A stretch of 64,000 nt of DNA from Sarocladium kiliense (GCA_030734395.1 JAUZTG010000024.1:124001-188000), one strand, 5' to 3'. Positions 1-10,994 are shown, counted from the stretch's first letter. Notes: generated from the letters alone by a model not told the origin. Translations and numbers: made by a program.

Positions 1-1
1 C

Positions 2-193
2 GAGGCAGCACAAGTTCTGGGATATGTGAGCGTAGGGATGTTGATGGACAATCTGGGCTGGGAGGCAGCAAGAGGGCGGACCGTGATCGACGATCTGGTG
101 GCCGAGGGCATGCTGTGGGTTGATGCTCAGACAGGAGGAGAGAAGGAGTACTGGAGCCCAAGCTTCATGGCAGCTGGAGCAGCAGAGGGGTGA
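2..193 (+). CDS. SNF8: ESCRT-II subunit SNF8/VPS22, C-terminal fragment
   Basis: This is the 3' end of a gene cut by the left window edge; 63 codons remain before TGA at 191-193. SNF8/VPS22 (EAP30) is a subunit of ESCRT-II, which sorts ubiquitinated membrane proteins into multivesicular bodies at the endosome. The visible part is the second winged-helix domain. Its tail has the family pattern of a short helix (GMLMDNLGW), a recognition helix (RTVIDDLVAEG) and the closing strand LWVD followed by EKEYWSPSF. The protein ends a few residues later, as is usual for fungal SNF8. It converges on PTC1, leaving 438 bp between the two stop codons. The assignment rests on this C-terminal motif only, because the N-terminal part lies outside the window. 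Confidence 0.82.
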   Translation, partial: EAAQVLGYVSVGMLMDNLGWEAARGRTVIDDLVAEGMLWVDAQTGGEKEYWSPSFMAAGAAEG

Positions 194-631
194 GGTCAAG
201 GGCTTTGGACATTGAAACAACACCATAACGACCAAAGAAGCGCGAATGCGTAGCCATGAGGCTTCCACGGCATAGTCCATCTATCGCAGGGACGACGGCA
301 TCACAAAGCCTAGCGGCCTCCAGATGGGCATATTACTCCCAGTACAGTCGCACCTACGGATCAAGGGTATAGCACTTCCACTGTACAAAGTGCAGTTCTG
401 TCACTATTACAGATTGATGCGAAGCACAACGAGGGGCACACGTGAAGAAGGATTAGGCAAGCCTGTCTACATGCCGTGAACGAGCATTATGGACAGAAAA
501 CAAGAAATAGAATTGCTAGTCTTTCGTCATGTTTGTCAATTGCAAATAATCGTGTCACGAGATCTCAACAACAATGTCTACCATCAGACAAAGGGCTCAG
601 TGGCTCCTTTCAAAGGCCCCCAAAACTCCGG
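194..631. other. Convergent intergenic region SNF8/PTC1
   Basis: This region lies between two stop codons and should contain both 3' untranslated regions. I see no gene, tRNA or repeat in it. Confidence 0.6.
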
Positions 632-2532
632 TTATTGCTCTTTCGTAACGTCGCCGTCTGCAGGAGACTTCTCTTCCGTGGCCTTATCTTTGGCAGCTCC
701 TTCCTCCCGTTTGGGCACAATGTTATTGCGCACTGGGGGTAATGTGCTCGTCTGTTCGTCGTCTTCGATGGCGGATGGTTCTTCCTCCAACCTGTCGGAA
801 AGGGTGGTGGGCACAAAGTCACCCTCGCTCTCGATGGCAACCGGATCGTGACCACGACCGCTATTGCTAGCGGACACGCCGACGTCAGAGGCGTTTCCCT
901 CAAGGATCTTTTGCCGCGTTTCCGCAACGATCTTGTCAGCCTCGCTGATCTTTTTACTTGAGGATGCTTCTGTCTCGACACCAATATCCTTGTTGGTCTG
1001 GTGCTCCATCAGCGCGGCCTTGTCAAAGCGTACAACCATACATGACAGGTTGTCCGTGCTGAAGCGATCCAAGGCAGCATTTACAAGCTGCCTAGACGCA
1101 ACTGCGGGGTCGTTGACGTTGCGAACGAGGTCCACAGCCTCCTGGTCGGAGCATACATCCCACAACTGCTGAAAGTCAGTATGCATTACCCAAGGCATAG
1201 TAAAATGGAACTTACACCATCACAAGCGATGATCATAAACTCATCACTGTCCGGCTGAATGACAGTCTCGGTAGTGTATGGATGGCCTGTCACCAGATCC
1301 TTCATATAGGTATCACCGAGTGCTCGAGTGACAGCCAAAACACCATTGACTCGGTTGTTGAGGATGAGGCCACCAGCACTAGTAATACGTTTGCCTTCAT
1401 TCTCATCGCTGCCTTTGTGATCGTAGGACAAACGCAGGGCCTTCCCAGAACGACACAGGACGATGCGAGCATCACCAACATTGGCTGTATAGAGAACACG
1501 TTGTCTAGTAGACTGGCTTCTGAGCTTCTCATGGGCCTCCTCTGTGGATGGAACGTTGGCCGACTCTACCGCCTCTTCGGCAGCAGTGGTAGGTGCAACG
1601 GCCTCCTTCTCAGCGGCGGTCTCAGTGTCACCTCTGGATGCCTTCGTGGCAGCCGCGGCCGCAGGTGCAATGGACTGTGACCCAGTCGCCGAGCGCTCAC
1701 TAGGCACCCGGTCCTCCCAACGCAGTACTGCGATTGCAGCAGTGCAGCCGCTGTTCTTCAATGGGAGCTTCTCCAGCTGCGTGTCCACAGAGGTGAAGGT
1801 TTGGTCAAGGAGCTCAGGGATCGGAACATTGGGATTCTTGCGTATAGTATCCTCAAGGATGATGTGTAACTTCTTGCCACACCAGTCAGCGGCAAAGGTA
1901 CCGGCATGACCGTCGAAGATTGCGAAGTAACCATTGTCTGACTGGTTAATTTCCTTCTCCGCCGCATCCGAATCATCGCTGTCGGTCTTGTACTTTTCTG
2001 AGCCCTCGGTTGCAGGAGCAGGCGTGTCTAGAAAGTTGTAGAGGAAAGCATGGGTATCTTCCATGGTCCGGCGGCACTTTTTGTTCCTATCCTCCCAAAC
2101 GCCGACACGGAACGTAGATTTCGGGCCGGGAACAGATTCTCCGGCGGAGTTGTTATGTTGGCCCTGGGGTACGGCGAGGGCAGGGTCCTGCTTGCCGAGC
2201 TTCTGTATGGGCGACTGTGAGCTCAGATCGGAGCCCATACGGCCGACCTGGGAGAAGTTGAGGCTGTTCTTCGCGGAAGCCAAGAGGCTGCTGGCCTTGT
2301 TGCTCATTCCGCTACTTCTGCGCTTCTTTTCGGTCGAGCCGCCGGCATCGTTACGATCCGGAGGGCTGCCATTGCCACTGCGCTTCTCACCACTGGCGAC
2401 CAGGTCGGCGGGAGTAGCCTTGGTCGGAACGGCCTCGGAGGAGCTGGGGCTGGAGCTGGGCGAAGGAGACTTGTCGGACTTTGAATCGTTCTCTTGGTTG
2501 GCCGCGGCGTTGTTCGAGCTGCTGCCAAACAT
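632..2532 (-). CDS. PTC1: Type 2C protein phosphatase, PTC1 type
   Basis: This metal-dependent Ser/Thr phosphatase is of the yeast Ptc1 type, known to dampen HOG/MAPK and cell-wall signalling. There are two exons, 2532-1216 and 1168-632, with a 47-bp intron (donor GTAAGT, acceptor TTTCAG) joining ACDG to QLWDV in frame. The product is 617 aa. Residues 1-140 are Ser/Pro-rich and probably disordered. The catalytic domain starts at FRVGVWEDRN (141). Metal ligands are visible in RTMED (E158, D159), FDGHAG (D208), ACDG (D438) and TDNLSCMVV (D478). NVGDARIVL and VTRALGD are further PP2C signatures. An Ala/Glu-rich insert of about 70 residues (about 275-345) interrupts the domain. An acidic tail of about 120 residues follows it. 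The order of motifs matches Ptc1 better than Ptc2/3. Confidence 0.9.
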
Positions 2533-3958
2533 TCTATTCAGCAGACCTCCCCCGTGGGAGGAGAGACTGCGACGCTTGCTGCCTGCCAGTTTTGTGGAGA
2601 GGGGGAAGAACGGATTGAGTGCTTCCTTTTGCTAGAGAGGAGACCTGGGAAGTCTCTGCGACACCTGCGATTCGGGTAGAGATGGAATGTTTGGTGGTGT
2701 GCTCGGAGCACTCGTTAGGTAGGGATGGGTCTGAGGTGCTAGGCGAGCCTAGAGACTTGTTAGATGCCAGATTCCTCAACAAACCCCTCAAGTGCAGCTG
2801 TTACAAAGTCGCCGAGTGTTATAAAGGAGAAAGACAGGTGTTAGAGGGTAAGCTGGTAAGCCTGGTGATGGAAGTGCAGCGATGGTGCGATCACTGTCCT
2901 GAATGATTCACAGAAGGGAACGATTCAATGGACTTGTGAGGTCTCAAATAAATCAGAGACCACAGAAAGCCTACTTGTGAATACGACACGTGCGTTGCGT
3001 CGACAGCAGGCAGCGTCGAGAACACCTCGGGTCGAGCGGGAGCTGTGATGACATACGGGACTATTGGCGCAGGAGGGGCAAAGGGCGTAGAGGTGGTGCT
3101 CAGACAGGGACAGATTGATAGCGCATCGACATACCTGGCAAACGGGAGAGTGAAACGGGGAAGGGTCGATAGGTGGTTCAGAGGGGTTAGGTAGGGAGCG
3201 ACGATGCGCAACCTCAATGGGTGTTTTGGAAGTGAGAGGAGAGAGGCGGGGATGGAAACCAGGGGTGGACGGTGACGATGGTGGTTTCGAGGGTTGGGCT
3301 GCGCTTGGCTGCGGCTGGCTGCTCTCTCCAGCGTCTTTGTAGCAAGTTGCAGGCGCTTGTTCCCGCTCAGCAGCTTCCCCTCGATTCACCTTGGGCGCCA
3401 CCTGCTCCGAGGGCCACTACGGTGAGGGGCGGGGTGGCTGTGATCGAAAAACGGTGACACTGACGGTGGCTGTTTTGGGTTTGGATCTTGCCCTTCCCCA
3501 CGTTCTACGGTGACGAAACCATGCGACACCGTCTCACCGTACCACCACCGTTTCAAATGGGCACCTCACCGAACATGGAGGATTCAACAAGCGGTCTGCT
3601 TGAAGACGACGTCATTTCGAGGCGAGGCAGCCATGGCCCAATTGTGTTCTGAATGGTTGTGGGAATTTGCTAGACACGCTACATGGCCTATGTCTTATGC
3701 ACAACACTATCCCATGCATTCTGCATATGTAGATCGAGTAGATAGACTCCTTAAGATGCAATGTGACGTGATCCATATAGTATCTCTTCATGAAATGAAA
3801 ACAGACGACGCATCGCCCAACACCAGTACGCCAAACGAACAAAAGCACAGCCAACAGCCCTAGTCCTCGACTCGATCCAAGTCCTAACTCCATGTTGTAG
3901 GACCCTTCCGGAGTCTACAGCCTCGGACTATCGTTGGTATTCCTCAGTCTCTCCAGAT
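2533..3958. other. PTC1 upstream region / VPS2 downstream region
   Basis: This 1.4 kb region between two minus-strand genes should hold the PTC1 promoter and leader and the VPS2 3' UTR. A minus-strand open frame at 2925-3401 has a CxxC-like segment but begins with GTG and contains no ATG at all, so I do not call it. Nothing else is supported. Confidence 0.5.
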
Positions 3959-4860
3959 CTACTTCTTCAGGTTATCGAACCGTGCCGCGAGGTCGTCGTC
4001 TATCGGATCGGCCCCGCCGCCACCACTGCCGCCATCACCACCGACAGCCTGTGCGATGCGTCCTTCGGTTTGCGCCGGGTTGCCCAGTGCGGTGGGTGTC
4101 TCACCGAGCTGCGACAGTCGTGTCAGCATGTCGATTTCCTGTTAACATCACGGGCGACATTTGACTTACAGCCTGGTTGAAATCCACTCCAATCTCCTCG
4201 AGTACCTGGTCAACCACCTCATCGCCTTCTTCTTCAACACCTACATCCATCGCATCATCGACAGCATCGTCCATCATCTCCTGCCGCTGCTCCATGACAT
4301 CGTTCTCGCGCTCGAATTCCATGGCAATGCGCTGCAGCTGTGGAAGGTTCATTTGCTTGTTCATGCTGCCAAGGGCCATCGTTGCGCCTTTCATGGCCTG
4401 CATCATCTGCTCGTTGGTTCGGTATGTCTGTCACACATCAGGCATGGTCAGCGAACGGACCTAGGACGAGAACTTGGGAGTCCCAATGGGGAAGAGAGGC
4501 CGGCCTCGTACCTGAAGTCGTAGGGAAATCTTCTGGAGCTGACTCCTCATCGAGTAGAATTTCTCAATATACCGCCTCGTACGAACGAGATCCTTGGCCT
4601 GGATCTTGCAGGCTCCCATCTGGCCGTTCTTGGCACTCGTTTTGATCTGTTGGATAAGGGTCTTCTCCTGCTTCTCCAGCTTAACACGCGTCTGGTCGAG
4701 TTCGCGGATAGCCTTGTCGAGCATGCGCTGGTTCTTGCGCAGACGCTCCGCTGGCGTCATGCGCTTGCCGAAGGCCCATTCGAGGATCTGTTGAGACGGG
4801 AACGGTTAGCGATTGCAGACGTTGAGAGGGAGCCCCGTTCAGAAAGGCGCTTACATTCAT
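3959..4860 (-). CDS. VPS2: ESCRT-III subunit VPS2/DID4 (CHMP2 family)
   Basis: This ESCRT-III subunit helps cap and remodel the membrane-scission filament and recruits the ATPase VPS4. There are four exons: 4860-4855, 4787-4512, 4427-4170 and 4108-3959. The introns (67, 84 and 61 bp) are all phase 0. The product is 229 aa. It begins MNILEWAFGKRMTPAERLR, has the basic helical hairpin (residues about 10-95), then a Met/Gln-rich helix and the acidic autoinhibitory half. It ends in a MIT-interacting motif (DDDLAARFDNLKK), the VPS4 docking site. The first coding exon is only six bases (ATG AAT). The last intron has two in-frame AGs 30 bases apart. I chose the downstream one because it follows a CTGAC branch-like sequence and gives NQALGETP, the usual fungal sequence. 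The upstream one would make a 31-bp intron. Confidence 0.93.
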
Positions 4861-5529
4861 GGTGCCGATTGCGCAAGGCGTTGCTCGACGGGAAGTGTGT
4901 CGGGTGAAGAGTTGACAGATTGGAAGGAGGCTGGATGCCGAAGGCCTGGACCTGGGAGCGCGCTTAATGGTGCCTGGACGAGCACGTAGTCCCGCCTACG
5001 TAACTGGTCTTGGCGACGGTCGTGATACACATGTGCCAATCACCCGTGGTTGGGCCGGCGCGCTACCCTGCAACGGTAGACGAGCACTCATCAATGCCCT
5101 GTCCCTGAATATAATCGAGTGAATGCCACTCATACATCCAGGGTCTGATCAAATCTTCGAACAATTGCGGAAGAGATTTAAGTGAGAGATAGAGGTTCAT
5201 AGACCCCGCAAGGTGCTTCGAGCATTCACTGGACCGGATCAACGTCCTTGTGAACTGGATACGTCTCCAAGGTTGAGGATGCGTGGCCAGCCCGACAGGA
5301 TATAGGATTCAAGGTTTGGCTTATCAAGTGTTCTAGTGTTATTTAGCATCTATCTTGACCTACCATAATTATGCACATATCTAACAAATCTACGAGAAGG
5401 ACATGCTATCCTCCCCGTGTGGGGTATCATGCTCTTCGCCCTCGCAATGCCCAAATCAATAGAAAAACAGAAGGAAACAAAAAGATAAAAAGGCCAGCCT
5501 CCCAAGCGCGCTAAAGCCGCGAGCCTTTA
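4861..5529. other. VPS2 promoter / IRS4-like 3' region
   Basis: This 669-bp spacer lies between two minus-strand genes. It should carry the VPS2 promoter and the 3' UTR of the EH-domain gene. I see no further gene. Confidence 0.5.
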
Positions 5530-7731
5530 CTACTTGCTCTTCGGCTTCATCACTCTCACACCATTCGCGCTGCCCCACACGCTGTCAGACACCTTCCGTG
5601 GGATCTTGCGCCCCTTCAGCCTTTGGTCGATCAACCACATCCCAACAACAAATTCTTGTCGTCCAAGCCAGCCTTTCTTCTCCCTGTCTACCAGGTCCCA
5701 TACCTCTGCTAACTCATCTTCGGGAAGCCGAGATCTTCGCCACAGCTCTCGGACAACCACATTGGCGACCAGGTCCGTCGTATCACGATGTCGAACACCG
5801 CTCGTGATGCTGGCACTTGATGAAGACACCGTGGGCGGGAGGAGAGCGCCACGATTGGATGCCCAGAGAGCCTCGTATCGCTTGCGTTCACGTGGCGTGA
5901 CCTGATCTCGCCACCTCTTTCGGGAGCCTTCATGATGGGCATGCTTGCCTCGGGAGAGCTTGTGCTTGTGCGGTTTGTAATGGTCAGGATCTTCAGGCTC
6001 GGTGCTGGTGGGCTTTCGCATTGTTTCCCGTAGATGAGGAGACTTTTGCCGCCTTGGCAGGGATGGAGGAGGTAATGATGAGCCGGTGTTGTGTGGAGTG
6101 AGTCGTGCTGAGGCAAGAGACCCAGCCATGATGGCATTGGTTAGGTTGCTGAGCCCTAAACTGGTGCTCGAGGAGTTATGCGGCCGTGGTGTCCCACGTG
6201 ACGGTGAGATAGGGGCACTTGCCACAGACGGCGTGACTGATCCCCTCCTCGTCGGCAAAGAAGGCGGTGATAGCCGATCCAGGGACTGATACGAAGATGC
6301 CGAGACAAAGCTATCCTCGGTCGACATCGTATCGGATCTGTTCCGTGCGTGGACCATCGCCATTGCCCTCGGCTTATGCGGTTCTGCGGTACCCATGTCG
6401 CTCGCGCTTTTGACAAAACGAGTTGAGGTGACCACTGGGGCAGGCTTGTTGCTACTACCGCGAGGCTTGGGTGGCGTAGGAGGACGTTGCTTCTGTGTAG
6501 AGGTCTGCGGGGTTTCTGCCGAGGAGGCCACACTCTTGATCGGAGACGCATGGCTAATTTGCAATGCTGGCTTCGAAGGACGAGTCGGTTTCGGTGACAA
6601 CACCTCAGGAGTTGAGTGGCTGATAACTCGCGGCACGGGATTCAACGGTGCAGGTTTCGGTTTGGCAGGCTTGGGAGTCACAGGGGAATTCTCGACGCCG
6701 TCTCTTGTTCCCTTGGTTGTTTCCTGCATCCTAGGGGTCGATAGTGGTGCGGCAGACGAGCTGGACTCAGGGCCAAGCTGTGGTTTTGGCTTTGGTTTCG
6801 GCTTTGACGGAGTGATCGCTGCAGGTTGCGCTGAACCACCCCTTTGCTGTGCGTTCACGTCTTCTTGTGAGACATTCGCCGGTGCGGGTGTGGACCTTGT
6901 GAATGGCTTCAGCTTCTGTGGTGGGCTAGCTGGCGTCAGTCTGATCGAATGCGGGTGTGGGCTTGCTTTCTTCGGTTCGGCCACGTCTGCAATGGATGTC
7001 TTAGTGGCAGCTTTGCGCTGTGCACTTGCAGGTGTGCTGGAGGGAGCTCTGGGGAGCTCATTAACCACTTCGTTTGAAGCTGCTGGCTGCTTGGACGGTA
7101 TGGTCTGCGTCTTAGCTATGCCTGGCAGCTTGACTGGTGCCCGCCACGTTTCCGGAAGGCTGTCTTCCGATGATTCCGTGGGCATCCTCCTTGGCGATGC
7201 CCTCTTCACAGGGTCACCCTCTTTCCCTCGCTCGAACATTGATATCAGTGAAGTCGTAGGAGGAATCGACAGTGAATCGACAGCTTCATTCCCACTAGCT
7301 GCACTGGCCCCGCCAATACTGCCCACCCGTCGTGGCGTTCGTTGCATTGGACTTGGACTCGCGCTTCTACTTGCTGCCAACGTTGCCGCGATGAAACTTG
7401 GGCTCTTGGAGTCTACCCTCGCTTGCAGGTGTCCACTTGAGCCATTGCCACCTCCTCCGGCTCCAACTCTCGTGGCACTGCCGTGTCCATGTCCCTCCGT
7501 GTCTGTCACAGTGCTTCCCCCTGTTGACTGCCGCACCACCCGCTTCGAGGGGCTAGCTGAGCGACTGGCAGCCGATGAGGAGGCTGTGGCAGCTGTGAGG
7601 GCGCCATTATTTCTCCTCGATGTTGGTGTCGTTGGGGCCGGAGATTTCTGGTTCTGAAAAGCGAGCGAAGCGCCTTTGAGGGCGGTAGCGGCATCAGACG
7701 AGCCTGTCGGATGGGAAGCGACGGGATTCAT
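5530..7731 (-). CDS. EH-domain protein, IRS4/TAX4-like
   Basis: This single-exon gene encodes 733 aa. Yeast Irs4 and Tax4 are EH-domain proteins that help control phosphatidylinositol 4,5-bisphosphate levels (through Inp51), cell-wall integrity and rDNA silencing. Most of the protein is a Ser/Pro/Thr-rich, probably disordered region with many PxxP segments such as PPTPPKPR and KPKPKPKPQ. A basic stretch (HKHKLSRGKHAHHEG) leads into the conserved WRDQVTPRERKRYEALWASN. Then comes one C-terminal EH domain (about 620-715) with paired EF-hand-like helices. VVRELWRRSRLPEDELAEVWDLVD and GWLGRQEFVVGMWLI are its signature. The frame stays open to an ATG 71 codons upstream (7944). I prefer 7731, because ALKGASLAFQNQ near the N-terminus resembles the start of related fungal proteins. 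The ortholog call comes from architecture. Confidence 0.8.
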   Translation of the reverse strand: MNPVASHPTGSSDAATALKGASLAFQNQKSPAPTTPTSRRNNGALTAATASSSAASRSASPSKRVVRQSTGGSTVTDTEGHGHGSATRVGAGGGGNGSSGHLQARVDSKSPSFIAATLAASRSASPSPMQRTPRRVGSIGGASAASGNEAVDSLSIPPTTSLISMFERGKEGDPVKRASPRRMPTESSEDSLPETWRAPVKLPGIAKTQTIPSKQPAASNEVVNELPRAPSSTPASAQRKAATKTSIADVAEPKKASPHPHSIRLTPASPPQKLKPFTRSTPAPANVSQEDVNAQQRGGSAQPAAITPSKPKPKPKPQLGPESSSSAAPLSTPRMQETTKGTRDGVENSPVTPKPAKPKPAPLNPVPRVISHSTPEVLSPKPTRPSKPALQISHASPIKSVASSAETPQTSTQKQRPPTPPKPRGSSNKPAPVVTSTRFVKSASDMGTAEPHKPRAMAMVHARNRSDTMSTEDSFVSASSYQSLDRLSPPSLPTRRGSVTPSVASAPISPSRGTPRPHNSSSTSLGLSNLTNAIMAGSLASARLTPHNTGSSLPPPSLPRRQKSPHLRETMRKPTSTEPEDPDHYKPHKHKLSRGKHAHHEGSRKRWRDQVTPRERKRYEALWASNRGALLPPTVSSSSASITSGVRHRDTTDLVANVVVRELWRRSRLPEDELAEVWDLVDREKKGWLGRQEFVVGMWLIDQRLKGRKIPRKVSDSVWGSANGVRVMKPKSK

Positions 7732-8832
7732 CGCCGTCAGAAAGTCTGGTGAGACATCTGGATATGTATTTCGGGATTTCTCGTGAGTCGTGATGGTAAA
7801 AAGAGGGGATTGAAGATTGGAGCCGCGCGTTCGTGCTTGTATATCAGGGGAGTCGGGGTTCGAGGAGGCACGGTCCAGTGCAGGATCCACGGGTGGCTCG
7901 GCGGATGGGATGTGAGCTCGCGTGCAGGGACAATGGCTCTTCAAACTCGTGGAGAAGACGTCGCGTTAGTGCCTGTCGGATGTGGAGGCTTTGGCATCCG
8001 GCACATGAGATGAAAGCAAAGTCGGCAGAACGAACAAAAGAGGCTCAGCACCAGGAGCACCATACGCCGAAGCTCGTATCATCAAAGGCGGCGCGGCAAG
8101 GCGGGAAGCGCTAAATTACGCTGCTTCCAGCGAGCCGCGACGATGTGGGGTTGCTGTCAAACAGCGAGACACTGCGCTAAAAACGGCGGCAAGGCTACAG
8201 CGGTTCGAACCTTCCAGCGTCATTGGCTGGTTCAGGCACTTGAGACCACTGAAGAGGCGACTAGCAGGGCAGTGAAGCGAGACGAGCTACCTTCGTGAGG
8301 ACAAGTTGGTCAGCTCCGTTAGAGAATGGAGGCAGATTTTGGGGATGACAGGTCGCTTTTCCGGCCTAGGTAGAAGAGTCCCATTTCCAGGCTCGCGTGA
8401 CTCTGTTGGAAGTACGTGTACAGAATGCTACGGGAACATGATAACGTAAGGTATGTCAGCTGGGTAACTACTCTGAACTTGGGGATGATGTTCGACTGCG
8501 TCCATGCCGTCCGTGTCTCTGCAATTGCATCAGGGAGTAAAGCCATAGCGCTTATTCTGAGAAAAAGTACGGAGTAATTAGATCAACACCATTACGGGTA
8601 GATTGGTCACTTAAATACCCAGTATCGTACCTAGAAGTTCCATCTCATGCCTCCTTCAACCATCAATGACATTGCATCGGTTTACAACACCCTTGGGGTT
8701 GCTCATGAGGCCAGGCCCAGAGTTGTCCTCACTCAATAGCCCCCTTCGACTGATAGTAGCCTCCAGCTCTTTAAAAGAAAAAGAAAAAAAAAAAGCCCCT
8801 CCAACATCATGGAACTTAGCTTCCCTATTCCG
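7732..8832. other. IRS4-like promoter and peroxidase 3' region
   Basis: This stretch of about 1.1 kb has no supported gene. An A-rich tract lies at 8771-8794. Short open frames here lack family features and splice context. Confidence 0.5.
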
Positions 8833-9642
8833 CTAAACTTTCACTCCCAGCAGCCTCTTTACGCGCATCACCTCCCATAGCAGGCTGAGAACACCATATG
8901 GCTTCTCCCTCTTCTTCCACCCCTCCTTCACCGGTAGCCGCTCCTCCCTCAGAAACGGATCCAGCCACCTTACTGGCACCTTTTCCCCGTCCCCGACGAA
9001 GTTCATGATATTGACTATCTCCGTACACCCGAATATGTGCTCCAGGGTGCCGTATTTGAGGCTCGCGTTGTTCTTTTTCTGAGTCTCGATTCGCTGACGC
9101 CGGAACTTGAGCAGATCGTCGAGCGTAACGGTCTCGCCCCCGTCGGAGGATGACGCGAGAAGGGCGTCAATGAGAACCGGTTGAGGGGAGGTATTGTCCC
9201 CTTCAGCCTCGTCGTTGCGCGTAAGGCTGATGTCATGCTCGATCACGCCACGGACGCTGAGTTGCTGCAGGTCGACGACTGGGATGCCCTCAGAGTCGAC
9301 CTGGCCAGGGTTTCGAAGCGCGAGGATCCCGAAGCCGGTGAAAGGGCTGCGAACGAAATCCCAAAGCAGAGAGAAAAATCCTGGGCCGGCATTGCTGCCG
9401 ATGTGGCGCTCGATGAAGACTCCGTCAGCGAAGGCGGCGGCGAGAGGACCCGAGAGCGATGCGACTTCAGTCAGGACGGCCTTGAGCTCCTTGAGGCGGA
9501 TGGAACGACCGTCACGGGGCAAATAGCCGTGGTTAGCGAGGGCGTTGAGCATCGGACAGGGACTCCTGAGGTCGCCGGGCTGGGCGGGAAACCAGTCGCC
9601 CTTGGACAGAGAGCGACCTCCGTTGGCTTCTGGCGCTGCCAT
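8833..9642 (-). CDS. Heme-thiolate (chloro)peroxidase-like protein
   Basis: This is a member of the fungal chloroperoxidase/unspecific peroxygenase family (Peroxidase_2). These enzymes use H2O2 and a cysteine-ligated heme to halogenate or oxygenate organic substrates. The single exon encodes 269 aa, close to the short class of the family. The heme-ligand motif PCPMLNALANHGYLPRDG places the axial cysteine at C29. The downstream ExD-type motif EHDISLTRND gives the acid-base residues E135, H136 and D137. The frame extends 16 codons further upstream, but only to a TTG, so the ATG at 9642 is used. No signal peptide is visible at this start, which is unlike secreted peroxygenases and suggests an intracellular enzyme. 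A TATA-like sequence sits about 130 bp upstream. The substrate cannot be inferred. Confidence 0.85.
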   Translation of the reverse strand: MAAPEANGGRSLSKGDWFPAQPGDLRSPCPMLNALANHGYLPRDGRSIRLKELKAVLTEVASLSGPLAAAFADGVFIERHIGSNAGPGFFSLLWDFVRSPFTGFGILALRNPGQVDSEGIPVVDLQQLSVRGVIEHDISLTRNDEAEGDNTSPQPVLIDALLASSSDGGETVTLDDLLKFRRQRIETQKKNNASLKYGTLEHIFGCTEIVNIMNFVGDGEKVPVRWLDPFLREERLPVKEGWKKREKPYGVLSLLWEVMRVKRLLGVKV

Positions 9643-10994
9643 TGCTACGCAAGAGTAGTAAAATGCGAATTTACAACCGTTGTATCTCAAAGTTAATGGC
9701 GAATACTTGTCGATGGTGATGGCATCGTCCGCTAGCAGAACCAGACACTAAGCACAGTAAGATAGTTGACCTTATATAGGTCAAATCGGAGGTCATACCA
9801 GGACGCGAGTGAGCAGCCTTCAGCTATACATCCAGTCCAGATAAGCTTTAACATTGCGTGCGTGAGGAAGTGACGCCACTTCTGGAGGCTGAATAATCGA
9901 TGAGTTCATCAGATTGGTTCATGCTACTACCATTGTCGTATTGAAACGCCACGCATGGTCATGGGAAGGCTTCATTGGGTGTCGTGTAAGCCACCATGTG
10001 TTGTGTAGGTCTAGGCCTCGTTCAAAGTCGCTCCAAGAACGTATAGCGGGATGAACAATCAAAACCCACTCTCTTTGCTTCTTAATTCATACTGCCCTCC
10101 TTGGCCACCTCTCATGTGATCTAGCCGCCACTCTTCATTCCTATTCTCACGCCCCAGCATGTCTCACGAACACCCAACGGGTGCGGCAGTCTAAAATCCT
10201 TTTCTTCTTCTATTTCTTTCGCAAGAATTGATCGTAGTTGAAGAGAAAAGATCATTAAATACTTATTGCTTCATGATCAATCCACATGTAGAAATTCAAC
10301 TGAATGTGTCGTGATCATTTGCGCAACATTGAGGGGCGAGTAACTATATCGGTCGTGATGCTATGGAAAGAGCATACTGAGCACATCGATCGTTGGGTTG
10401 AAAAGTCAGCAAACGCATCCGTCGACTGCAGCACATGAATGACAGGCGACTATACATCCATGTCCAGTACGGAGCATGAAGTTTGGCTTGTGATGGTGTA
10501 TGCCTTGTCGAGAGGCTAACAGTCACGGGCTTTTCTTTTCAACCGGGAGATCAGAAATGAACATGTCAAAGAGCTTGAAGCCTAGTCAAGATGAAATACA
10601 CTTCTGCCATCCAGATGGGCAAACCCCTCAACGCCGTCCAGAAATTCCATAGGCTGCCCTCCAAAGCTGTACGCCCTTTCTTCACCAAACCCCTGGAGGC
10701 CATCTCGCACGGCCATGCCCCCGTCATCCAACTATAACACAGCTAATATCGAAAATCGAAAAGGATATAGAAAATACGAGCAAAGTATCAGACCAATGAA
10801 AATAAGCAAGGAGACATGTCCTCGGAGGAAGAATAGTGGTGATGACTGCCCAGCATCATCACTTTATGCTGTACCGCATGTCGGAAAATTATGCGACCAG
10901 CAATGCTGATTCATATCAGAGGCGTAGTATGTCGTCAAGTCATATCGAGGCAGTCTTGACGCTGTCATTGCAAGGGAAAAAGGGAAGTCGTCGC
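9643..10994. other. Intergenic region, peroxidase promoter / ASE1 3' side
   Basis: This is 1.35 kb with no supported gene. Apart from the TATA-like box I recognise no repeat or RNA gene. Confidence 0.5.
9771..9778 (-). promoter_or_regulatory. TATA-like box of the peroxidase gene
   Basis: The minus strand reads TATATAAG here, about 130 bp upstream of the peroxidase ATG at 9642. The position fits a core promoter. Transcription start is not known. Confidence 0.5.

Noticed and set aside
2925..3401. 158-codon minus-strand open frame with a CQVCRCAI...CPSCANSPVC segment
   Set aside because: It begins at GTG and contains no ATG; no splice junction links it to a coding exon. It lies in the PTC1 upstream region and is probably leader or promoter sequence.
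4139..4169. Alternative 31-bp third intron in VPS2
   Set aside because: Ends at the first AG and keeps frame, but is too short for normal fungal splicing; the 61-bp version has a branch-like CTGAC and yields the conserved NQALGETP junction.
6395..7657. 420-codon plus-strand open frame opposite the EH-domain gene
   Set aside because: It is the antisense shadow of a Ser/Pro-rich coding sequence; composition (Gly/Leu/Ala/Cys-rich) follows from the opposite strand, and the true gene has a recognisable EH domain.
8190..8215. GGTTCGAACC, resembling a tRNA B-box
   Set aside because: No matching A-box, acceptor stem or cloverleaf could be found around it.
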